A stretch of DNA of 13,579 nt, from positions 1-13,579 of the forward strand of contig JAPJRE010000074.1 of the NCBI GenBank assembly GCA_030824725.1. Direction: 5' to 3'. The DNA comes from Sphingomonas sp. Lineage in GTDB: Bacteria > Pseudomonadota > Alphaproteobacteria > Sphingomonadales > Sphingomonadaceae. The notes under the pieces are model-generated. The model saw only the letters and a program-made list of their open reading frames with translations, did no database searches and was not told the DNA's origin. Every line of letters starts with the position of its first letter. The stretch's first letter is position 1. Below are positions 6,465 through 12,778 of this stretch, piece by piece. The translations under genes and the position numbers were made by a program.

Positions 6465-7660
6465 CCGCGCGCGGCGGCGAAGCGGGCGAGCCCCGCCTCG
6501 AGATCGGCGATCAGATCGTCGGTGTCCTCCAGCCCGACATAGAGCCGGATCGCCGGCCCTTCGGCCTCCCAGCGCGACGCGGTGCGGATGCGCTGCGGGT
6601 CGGCGGGGATGGCGAGGCTTTCATAGCCGCCCCAGCTGAAGCCGATGCCGAAATGGCGGAGTCCGTCGATCAGCGCGGTGCGCGCCGCATCGTCGCCGCC
6701 GTTCAGCACGAAGGAGAAGAGGCCGGCGGAACCGCGGAAATCGCGCAGGAACACGTCATGTCCCGGGCAGTCTGGCAGCGCCGGGTGGAGCACCCGCGCC
6801 ACTTCGGGCCGGGTCTTCAGCCACGCGGCGATCCTGAGCCCGCTCGCACCCGACTGGCGCAGCCGGACTTCCATCGTCCGCAGCCCGCGCGATCCGAGAT
6901 AGGCATCGTCCGGGCTGGCGCAGAGGCCGAGCTGGTAGGTGGTCGCCCGCAGCTTCTCGTAATGCCCGGGCGCGGCCGTGACCGAGCCCAGCATCACGTC
7001 CGAATGGCCGACGACATATTTGGAGCAGGACAGGATCGTATAGTCGACGCCCTTCTCGATCGCCGGGAAGTAGAGCGGCCCCGCCCAGGTATTGTCGAGC
7101 AAGGTCACGATCCCGCGCGCCTTGGCGACGGCGACGATCGCCGGCACGTCCTGCACCTCGAAGGTCAGGCTGCCGGGGCTTTCCATCAGGATCGCCCTGG
7201 TCCGCTCGCTGCACAGCGCCGCGATGCCCGCGCCGATCAGCGGGTCGTAATAGGTGGCGGTGATCCCCAGCCGCTTGAGCATGCCATTGCCGAACGCCCG
7301 CGTCGGCTCGTAGCTGCTGTCGGGCAGCAGCACCTCGTCGCCGGGCGACAGCACCGCCAGCAGCGCCGCGGTGATCGCCGACACGCCCGAGGGATAGAGA
7401 AGCGTCGCCTGCGCGCCGGGCTCCAGCTCGGTCAGTGCGTCCGCAAGCGACCACTGGGTCGGCGTGCCGCGGCGGCCATAATAGAGCTTGTGGTGCGTGT
7501 CGGCGCTGCCGCGTTCGCGCATCTCGGCGATATCGTCGTAGAGGATCGTGGAAGCGCGCCACACCGGCGGGTTGACGATGCCCTGCGTCCATTCGGGCCG
7601 GCGGCCGGCATGAACGACCTTGGTCGCGTCCCGGTCGTCCTGCTTGTCCTCGCCGCTCAT
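6461..7660 (-). CDS. metC: Cystathionine beta-lyase (Cys/Met-metabolism PLP enzyme)
   Basis: Encodes 399 residues, the usual length of the family, and is a fold-type I PLP enzyme. Key positions: YYGRRGTPTQ (60-69) with the Tyr/Arg that bind PLP phosphate from the neighbouring subunit; YPSGVSAI (89-96); LLDNTWAGP (187-195) with D189 under the pyridine nitrogen; the Schiff-base lysine K214 in SCSKYVVGHSD; and SGLRIAAWL. It ends with IRLYVGLEDTDDL, the carboxylate-binding Arg block. WGGYES (343-348) is typical of beta-lyases as opposed to gamma-synthases. The reaction is cystathionine to homocysteine plus pyruvate and ammonia, in methionine synthesis or sulfur recycling; some relatives degrade cysteine or act as gamma-lyases, so specificity is inferred. 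The start at 7660 overlaps the sseA stop as ATGA (7657-7660), and the stop overlaps the mscS start in the same way. The open frame continues into sseA upstream, but that is shadow sequence. Confidence 0.93.
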   Translation of the reverse strand: MSGEDKQDDRDATKVVHAGRRPEWTQGIVNPPVWRASTILYDDIAEMRERGSADTHHKLYYGRRGTPTQWSLADALTELEPGAQATLLYPSGVSAITAALLAVLSPGDEVLLPDSSYEPTRAFGNGMLKRLGITATYYDPLIGAGIAALCSERTRAILMESPGSLTFEVQDVPAIVAVAKARGIVTLLDNTWAGPLYFPAIEKGVDYTILSCSKYVVGHSDVMLGSVTAAPGHYEKLRATTYQLGLCASPDDAYLGSRGLRTMEVRLRQSGASGLRIAAWLKTRPEVARVLHPALPDCPGHDVFLRDFRGSAGLFSFVLNGGDDAARTALIDGLRHFGIGFSWGGYESLAIPADPQRIRTASRWEAEGPAIRLYVGLEDTDDLIADLEAGLARFAAARG

Positions 7661-8487
7661 GCGCCGACCACCTTGGCGGTGTCGGGCTGCGCGCCCCATT
7701 CGGTCCAGCTGCCGTCGTACAGCGCGATCTCGTGGCCGAGCAGGTGCGCGGCGAAGACAATCACCGAGGCAGTGATGCCCGAGCCACAGGTAGCGACCAG
7801 CGGCTGGGTCAGATCGAGGCCGGCGGCATCGAACACCGCCTGGATGCCCTCGGGTGCCTTCCAGTGCCCGTCGCTCTCGAAGAAGCGGCCATAGGGGATG
7901 TTCTTGGCCCCCGGCATGTGCCCGGCGGCGCATTCGGGGCGCGGATCGGGCTCCTCGCCGGTAAAGCGGGCAGCCGAGCGCGCATCGACGATCTGCTCGG
8001 CCGTCGTGCGCATGTCGTCGAGCGTCCGCAGCTGCGCGGCGGGTTCGCCGGCGGTGAAGCTGGACGACGTGGCGGCATGCGGCCCGGTTTCCACCGGCCG
8101 CCCCTCGGCGCGCCAATGACCCAAATTGCCGTCGAGGATCTCGGCATGCACGCCGAACATCCGCAGCACCCACCAGGCGCGACAGGCGGTATGGTGCGGG
8201 CTGTTGTCATAGAGGACGATGCGCGTGGTCCCCATCACCCCCAGCTGCGCCATGCGGTCCTCGAACACGCTGCGCCTGGGCAGCATCGAGGGCAGCGGGT
8301 TCTCGGCATCGACCAGCGTGTCGAGATCGAGCAGCCGCGCGCCGGGGATATGCCCCGCCTCGAACTCCGCGCGCGGATCCTGCTTCGCCGCGCCGGGAAT
8401 GGTGGAGGTATAGGTCGCGTCGAGGACCAGCAGGTCGGGGGCGCCGAGCATGCCGGCCAGCGCTTCGGTGGTGATCAATCCGTCCAT
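7657..8487 (-). CDS. sseA: 3-mercaptopyruvate sulfurtransferase (two-domain rhodanese)
   Basis: Encodes 276 residues as two rhodanese domains: an inactive N-terminal one (about 1-128, with FEAGHIPGARLLDLD) and a catalytic C-terminal one (about 155-272, with AAGHMPGAKNIPYG). The active-site loop is VATCGSGITASV with C234. The CGSG[IV]TA form distinguishes mercaptopyruvate sulfurtransferases from thiosulfate sulfurtransferases, which carry CRxGxTA. It transfers sulfur from 3-mercaptopyruvate to thiols or cyanide and may generate sulfane sulfur in the cytoplasm. The ATG at 8487 has AGGA 9 bases upstream and matches the family N-terminus (ITTEALAGML), so the longer open frame reaching 8802 is spurious; it would cover queF. 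It is the first gene of a unit with metC and mscS, sharing an ATGA overlap with metC. Its start is 45 bases from the divergent queF. Confidence 0.93.
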   Translation of the reverse strand: MDGLITTEALAGMLGAPDLLVLDATYTSTIPGAAKQDPRAEFEAGHIPGARLLDLDTLVDAENPLPSMLPRRSVFEDRMAQLGVMGTTRIVLYDNSPHHTACRAWWVLRMFGVHAEILDGNLGHWRAEGRPVETGPHAATSSSFTAGEPAAQLRTLDDMRTTAEQIVDARSAARFTGEEPDPRPECAAGHMPGAKNIPYGRFFESDGHWKAPEGIQAVFDAAGLDLTQPLVATCGSGITASVIVFAAHLLGHEIALYDGSWTEWGAQPDTAKVVGA

Positions 8488-8532
8488 GCGGGTAGGTCCT
8501 AGCCCTATGGAAACCGCACGGCAAACGCCTAC

Positions 8533-8988
8533 ATGGCGGCCATGGACGCCAAGCATCTCGGTAAGCAATCCGCCCTGCCCGCCACCCCGGAGGAAGCGGA
8601 ACTCGATTATGTACCCAATCCGCGCGCGGGCACGCGGTATCTGGTGCGCTTTGCGGCACCCGAATTCACCTCGCTGTGCCCGATCACCGGCGCGCCCGAT
8701 TTCGCGCACCTCGTGATCGACTATGTGCCGGGCGAGAAGATCGTTGAATCCAAATCGCTCAAGCTGTTCCTCGGCAGCTTCCGCAACCACGGCGCCTTCC
8801 ACGAGGATTGCACCGTCGGCATCGGCGAGCGGCTGTTCCGCGAGATGCAGCCGCTCTGGCTGCGGATCGGCGGATACTGGTATCCCCGCGGCGGCATCCC
8901 CATCGACGTGTTCTGGCAGTCGGGCAAGCCGCCCGAGGACGTCTGGATCCCCGACCAGGGGGTTCCCGGATATCGCGGCCGCGGCTGA
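8533..8988 (+). CDS. queF: NADPH-dependent 7-cyano-7-deazaguanine reductase
   Basis: Encodes 151 residues of the short single-domain QueF (YkvM-like) type. It reduces the nitrile preQ0 to preQ1, the last free-nucleobase step of queuosine synthesis. The active site can be read directly: Cys49 in SLCPITGAPDF (thioimide nucleophile), Asp56 (acid), E72 and S73 in the family signature ESKSLKLFLGSFRNHG, and H90-E91 in FHEDC. These positions are each six lower than the B. subtilis QueF residues C55, D62, E78, H96 and E97, showing the core is intact. The start is either ATG 8533 or ATG 8542, three codons later. Neither has a convincing ribosome binding site; the residues DAKHLG begin just after the second. 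The divergent sseA gene starts 45 bases away, so the two promoters must overlap or face each other closely. No other queuosine genes are in the window. Confidence 0.95.
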   Translation: MAAMDAKHLGKQSALPATPEEAELDYVPNPRAGTRYLVRFAAPEFTSLCPITGAPDFAHLVIDYVPGEKIVESKSLKLFLGSFRNHGAFHEDCTVGIGERLFREMQPLWLRIGGYWYPRGGIPIDVFWQSGKPPEDVWIPDQGVPGYRGRG

Positions 8989-9030
8989 ACGGCAGATTTA
9001 CAGCACGGTTCATCAGGTATAGGGTTGTGC

Positions 9031-9049
9031 GTTGCAGCGGAACTGCAAC
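9031..9049. promoter_or_regulatory. Perfect 7-bp inverted repeat in the glycosyltransferase leader
   Basis: GTTGCAG, 5-base spacer CGGAA, CTGCAAC. It lies about 80 bases before the glycosyltransferase ATG and 43 bases after the queF stop. No T-tract follows, so it is more likely an operator or RNA stem than a terminator of queF. A perfect TTGACA lies 20 bases downstream at 9069-9074, without a good -10 partner. Confidence 0.4.
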
Positions 9050-9082
9050 TTATTCGAAAAACGGGAGTTTGACAGGACATAA

Positions 9083-9098
9083 GGCCCAGATTTGGGCC
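9083..9098. promoter_or_regulatory. 6-bp inverted repeat (leader hairpin) before the glycosyltransferase gene
   Basis: GGCCCA, 4-base loop GATT, TGGGCC, ending 31 bases before the ATG at 9130. It is short and GC-rich and would form a stable small stem in the untranslated leader. No T-run follows. Its role is not known. Confidence 0.35.
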
Positions 9099-9129
9099 GA
9101 GTCCATCATGCAGTAGCGAAAGGTCCGCC

Positions 9130-11400
9130 ATGGCACGGTCTCCTATGGGTCCTCGGATCCGGCATCTTGCCCTGATCGGCAACTTCCTGCCGCGCAAGTG
9201 CGGCATCGCCACTTTTACTACCGATACCTACACGGCACTTGCCGAGCGCTATCCGGATATCCAGGTCGACGTCTATGCGATGGACGACCTGCCCGGCCAT
9301 TACGCCTATCCGCCGCAGGTAACGGGTTCGATCGCGCAGAACGATCGCAGCGCCTATCTGGAAACCGCCCGCAAGATCGAGGCGAGCGGCGCCGAAGCGC
9401 TGTGGATCCAGCACGAATATGGCATCTTCGGCGGCGCGGCGGGCGAACTGCTGCTCGCGCTGACCGACCGCATCTCCATCCCGGTGATCGTCACGCTCCA
9501 CACCGTGCTCGAGCGGCCGAGCGCGGACGAGCGCCGGGTGATGGAGGCGCTGATCCGCCGCGCCTCGACGCTGGTCGTCATGGCCGAGAAGGGCCGCGAG
9601 ATCCTCAAGCGCGTCCACGGGGTCGAGGACGGCAAGATCGAGGTCATCCCGCACGGCGTGCCCGATCGCGCCTTTGCCGACACGGCCGATTTCAAGCCGC
9701 AATATGGCTGGGAAGGCCGCGACGTCATTCTAACCTTCGGCCTGCTCGCTCCGAGCAAGGGCATCGAGACGATGATCGAGGCGATGCCGGCGGTCGCCGC
9801 CGCGCATCCGAACGCATTGTATGTGATCCTGGGCGCGACCCACCCGCATCTCGTCGCGCATGAGGGCGAGGCCTATCGCGATCGGCTGAAGGCGCAGATC
9901 GTCGCGCTCGGCCTCCAGGACAATGTCGCCTTCGTCAATCGCTTCGTCGAGCAGAGCGACCTGCTGGATTATCTCCAGGCGGCCGACATCTATGCGACGC
10001 CCTATCCGAACCCTGCGCAGATCACGTCGGGCACGCTCTCCTATGCGGTGAGCATGGGCAAGCCGGTGATCTCCACGCCGTACGTCCATGCAACCGAGAT
10101 CCTCGACCAGGATCACGGGGTGCTTGTCGGTTTCGGCGACAGCGCCGCCTTCTCGCGTGAAATCAATCGCCTGCTTGGCGACAAGGAAGCACGGCTGGCG
10201 CTCGCCAGGCGCGCTTATGACCGTGGCCGCACCATGCTGTGGACCCGCCTCGCCGAGCGCGCGATCGACGCGTTCGACGCGATTCTCGATGAAAGGCCAT
10301 ATCGCATCCGCACCGCGACGAACGAATTGCCGACGCTTTCCCCGGTGCTCACCGCGGTGGAGCGGATGAGCGACGCCACCGGCATGCTCCAGCATTCGAT
10401 CTATTCGGTGCCGGATCGCCGCCACGGCTATTGCATCGACGACAATGCCCGCGCGCTGATCCTGATGAGCAAGATCGACACGGTCGACGAGACGGTGCGC
10501 GATCGCTGGACCGCCATCTATGGCGGCTTCGTCCAGCACGCCTGGAATCCCGACAAGCGCAAGTTTCGTAACTTCATGAACTTCGATCGCAGCTGGTGCG
10601 AGGACGAAGGCTCGGAAGATTCGAACGGGCGCGCCATCTGGGCGCTGGGCGTCACCGCCCGCGACGCCCGTGCGCAGAAGCACCGCGACTGGGCCTCGGT
10701 GCTGTTCGACGAAACCGCCTCGATCGCCTTCGACCTCGGCAGCCCGCGCGCGCATGCCTTTGCGATGCTCGGCGCCGCGGCGATGGCGGAGGCCCATCCG
10801 GGCCACGCCCTGTCGCGCGAGATCCTCACCCGCTTCGGCGACGAGCTGGTCGCGCTGCTGGAGCGCACGCGTCGCCCGGCATGGAGCTGGTTCGAGATCG
10901 TGCTGGCCTATGACAATGCCCGCCTCCCCGAGGCGCTGCTGCGCGCAGGGCATGTGCTTGGCCGCCAAGACTTCCTCGATACCGGGCTGGAGACGCTCGC
11001 CTGGATCGCCGAGCGCCAGACTTCGCCCGAGGGCCGTTTCCGCGCCGTCGGCACCGAAAGCTTCGGCCGCGAATATGCCGAGCCGCTGCCGTTCGACCAG
11101 CAGCCGCTGGAAGCCCAGGCGACGATCGACGCCTGCCTGGCCGCGCACGAAGCGACCGGCGACGGGCGCTGGGCGGAGGAGGCGATGCGGGCCTATCGCT
11201 GGTATCTGGGTGCCAACGATCTCGACACGCCGCTTGCCAGCGTTGCCGATGGCGGCTGCTTCGACGGGCTGATGCCCACCGGACTTAACCGTAATCAAGG
11301 TGCCGAGTCGATTCTCGCACTCCAACTGGCGAATTGCGCTATCTCGGCTCTTTCAAAGGGCAATAAAAGCGTGGCAGGACCGGAACTCGCCGTCGCCTGA
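9130..11400 (+). CDS. GT4 glycosyltransferase fused to a C-terminal (alpha/alpha)-barrel-like domain
   Basis: Encodes 756 residues, about twice a normal GT4 enzyme. Residues 1 to about 395 are a GT-B glycosyltransferase: Gly-rich N-terminus ALIGNFLPRKCGIATF (14-29), IQHEYGIFGG (93-102), IPHGVPD (173-179), FGLLAPSKGIE with K210, which usually contacts the donor phosphate, and the C-lobe donor loop TSGTLSYAVSMGKPV (299-313). Residues about 396-745 form a helical domain resembling (alpha/alpha)6 barrels, marked by DRRHGYCIDDNAR (429-441), NFDRSW with a following GSEDSNGRAIWALG (484-507), PFDQQPLEA and NRNQGAESILAL. This carbohydrate-binding or hydrolase-like domain could process or bind the acceptor; its activity is unknown. 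No signal peptide is seen, so it is cytosolic. It lies 51 bases before a GH130 phosphorylase on the same strand. The donor is probably GDP-mannose, inferred from that neighbour. AAAGG lies about 6 bases before ATG 9130; ATG 9145 is an alternative. Confidence 0.9.
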   Translation: MARSPMGPRIRHLALIGNFLPRKCGIATFTTDTYTALAERYPDIQVDVYAMDDLPGHYAYPPQVTGSIAQNDRSAYLETARKIEASGAEALWIQHEYGIFGGAAGELLLALTDRISIPVIVTLHTVLERPSADERRVMEALIRRASTLVVMAEKGREILKRVHGVEDGKIEVIPHGVPDRAFADTADFKPQYGWEGRDVILTFGLLAPSKGIETMIEAMPAVAAAHPNALYVILGATHPHLVAHEGEAYRDRLKAQIVALGLQDNVAFVNRFVEQSDLLDYLQAADIYATPYPNPAQITSGTLSYAVSMGKPVISTPYVHATEILDQDHGVLVGFGDSAAFSREINRLLGDKEARLALARRAYDRGRTMLWTRLAERAIDAFDAILDERPYRIRTATNELPTLSPVLTAVERMSDATGMLQHSIYSVPDRRHGYCIDDNARALILMSKIDTVDETVRDRWTAIYGGFVQHAWNPDKRKFRNFMNFDRSWCEDEGSEDSNGRAIWALGVTARDARAQKHRDWASVLFDETASIAFDLGSPRAHAFAMLGAAAMAEAHPGHALSREILTRFGDELVALLERTRRPAWSWFEIVLAYDNARLPEALLRAGHVLGRQDFLDTGLETLAWIAERQTSPEGRFRAVGTESFGREYAEPLPFDQQPLEAQATIDACLAAHEATGDGRWAEEAMRAYRWYLGANDLDTPLASVADGGCFDGLMPTGLNRNQGAESILALQLANCAISALSKGNKSVAGPELAVA

Positions 11401-11408
11401 AACGATAC

Positions 11409-11440
11409 CGGGGACGGCGCCGTAACGAGCGCGTTCCCCG
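11409..11440 (+). promoter_or_regulatory. Inverted repeat and alternative pairing ahead of the GH130 start
   Basis: CGGGGA (11409-11414) can pair with TCCCCG (11435-11440) around a loop that itself contains the 10-base palindrome ACGGCGCCGT (11414-11423). The 3' arm also lies directly beside GGGGG (11440-11444), the likely ribosome binding site, and CCCCGGGG (11436-11443) is self-complementary. No T-tract follows, so it is not a simple terminator between the two genes. Confidence 0.35.
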
Positions 11441-11444
11441 GGGG
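11440..11444 (+). promoter_or_regulatory. Ribosome binding site of the GH130 gene
   Basis: GGGGG, 7 bases before the ATG at 11452. It is G-rich rather than a classical AGGAGG. Confidence 0.4.
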
Positions 11445-11451
11445 TTGCCAA

Positions 11452-12738
11452 ATGCCGGAACTGTTTCACCATCCCTTGCGGCTTCGTGCCGATCCGTCGC
11501 GCGTCGTCGTGCGCCCGTTCCACATCGCCTGGGCGTCGACCAATGGCGGCGCGCCCAGCCGGACCGAGCGGATCGTCAGCGAAGTGCTGGCGCTTTCGCC
11601 GGGCCAGGCGCGCGCCGAGCTCGAGCTGGTCCTCAAGGACTTCGAAGCCCGCCACTGGCAGACGCGCCGCGTGTTCATGACCCGCTATGACGAGATCGAG
11701 GCGATGCTCGGGCTCGACGGCGCCACGATCGGCGACGAGAAGCGCCAGTTGCTCGGTGCCTATTTCTGCCACGAATACAGCTATGCCGCCGCCGCGCTGA
11801 TGAACCCCAGCGCGGTACCGCATTACGACCAGACCGGCATGCCGCCGGGTAGCATGCGCATCCTGATGTCGCTGCGCGCCGTGGGCGAAGGCCATATTTC
11901 CTCGGTGGCCTTCCGCGAGGGCATCATCACCAACGGCAACGAGCTGGTGCTGGCCCCTGAGCCGCCCTTCGCCACCGCGGCCGATGCGCGCGAGCCCGAC
12001 GAGCGGCGGATGGAAGGCCCGGTGCGCATCTATCGCCACCGCGATTCGACGCTGTCGGGCACGGTGATCTTCCCGATCACCCGCGCCCAGTCGAACGGGC
12101 TCGAGGATCTGCGGATCTGCCACTTCACCCATGACGACGGCACGCCCGAATGGATCGGCACCTACACGGCCTATAACGGCTCGGGCATCCAGTCGGAGCT
12201 GCTGCGCACGCATGACTGGCGCGGGCTGGACCTCGTGCCGATGACCGGCAGCGCCGCGCGCAACAAGGGCATGGCGCTGTTCCCGCGCAAGGTGGGCGGC
12301 AAGTACATGATGCTGGGCCGCCAGGACGGCGAGAACATCTTCCTGCATACCTCGGACGACATCACCCATTGGGAAGGCGGCGACCTGATCATCAAGCCGC
12401 GCTTCCCTTGGGAGCTGGTGCAGATGGGCAATTGCGGCCCGCCGATCGAAACCGACCAGGGCTGGCTGGTGCTCACCCACGGCGTCGGCGCGATGCGCAA
12501 ATACTCGATCGGCGCGGCGCTGCTCGACAAGGACGATCCCTCCAAGGTGCTCGCCCGCTCGCGCGCGCCGCTGCTCGCGGCCGCCGACCAGGATCGCGAG
12601 GGCTATGTGCCCAACGTCGTGTACACCTGCGGCGCGATCCGCCACGGCGACAGCCTCTTCATCCCGTACGGGGTGGCGGACAGCTCGGTGGCCTTCGCCT
12701 TCGCGCCGATCCAGGCGCTGATCGATCAGATGGAGTGA
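11452..12738 (+). CDS. GH130-family glycoside phosphorylase (probable beta-mannoside)
   Basis: Encodes 428 residues. It belongs to the longer, N-terminally extended branch of GH130 five-bladed propeller enzymes. Recognisable blocks: NPSAVPHYDQTG (118-129) and SLRAVGEGHISS (140-151), then NGLEDLRICHFTHDDG (215-230), carrying the E-D-x-R motif where the family has its catalytic Asp (D219). GTYTAYNG (236-243), NKGMALFPRK (271-280), GRQDGENIFL (289-298), GNCGPPIETDQGWLVLTHGVG (326-346) and YVPNVVYTCG (385-394) follow. K272, R279, R290 and H343 are candidate phosphate ligands, favouring a phosphorylase over a hydrolase. GH130 phosphorylases cleave beta-mannosides (1,4-mannosylglucose, mannobiose, 1,2-mannan) reversibly to mannose 1-phosphate. 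The substrate here cannot be settled. No signal peptide is seen, so it works in the cytosol with the upstream GT4 fusion. The ATG at 11452 has GGGGG 7 bases upstream. Confidence 0.9.
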   Translation: MPELFHHPLRLRADPSRVVVRPFHIAWASTNGGAPSRTERIVSEVLALSPGQARAELELVLKDFEARHWQTRRVFMTRYDEIEAMLGLDGATIGDEKRQLLGAYFCHEYSYAAAALMNPSAVPHYDQTGMPPGSMRILMSLRAVGEGHISSVAFREGIITNGNELVLAPEPPFATAADAREPDERRMEGPVRIYRHRDSTLSGTVIFPITRAQSNGLEDLRICHFTHDDGTPEWIGTYTAYNGSGIQSELLRTHDWRGLDLVPMTGSAARNKGMALFPRKVGGKYMMLGRQDGENIFLHTSDDITHWEGGDLIIKPRFPWELVQMGNCGPPIETDQGWLVLTHGVGAMRKYSIGAALLDKDDPSKVLARSRAPLLAAADQDREGYVPNVVYTCGAIRHGDSLFIPYGVADSSVAFAFAPIQALIDQME

Positions 12739-12746
12739 GGCGCATC

Positions 12747-12771
12747 CCGTCGCCCCTGCGCGGGGCGACGG
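12747..12771. terminator. Hairpin between convergent GH130 and hisZ genes
   Basis: A 10-bp stem, CCGTCGCCCC with GGGGCGACGG, and a 5-base loop TGCGC, placed 8 bases after the GH130 stop and 7 bases before the hisZ stop. Position and symmetry suit a bidirectional transcription end, but neither strand has a T-tract, so it may act only with help or as an RNA-stabilising stem. Confidence 0.5.
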
Positions 12772-12778
12772 CGATGGC

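Noticed and set aside
5250..6542. 430-codon open frame antisense to mscS and the 3' end of metC
   Set aside because: Composition is dominated by Arg, His, Gln and Asp, and the frame opposes two well-supported genes. No ribosome binding site or family resemblance.
8487..8802. Upstream extension of sseA to 8802
   Set aside because: It would overlap queF on the opposite strand and adds no rhodanese-like sequence. The family N-terminus begins at 8487.
9039..9065. GGAAC as a possible EcfG -35 element before the glycosyltransferase
   Set aside because: No CGTT follows at 16-17 bases; the nearest candidate is CGGG at 18 bases. The GGAAC also lies within the spacer and arm of the inverted repeat.
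9730..11325. 531-codon open frame antisense to the glycosyltransferase
   Set aside because: Composition typical of a GC-rich shadow frame, with no signal, domain or start context. The plus-strand gene has strong motifs throughout.
11353..12645. 430-codon open frame antisense to the GH130 gene
   Set aside because: Same reasons: His/Arg/Ala-rich shadow opposite a gene with conserved family blocks.
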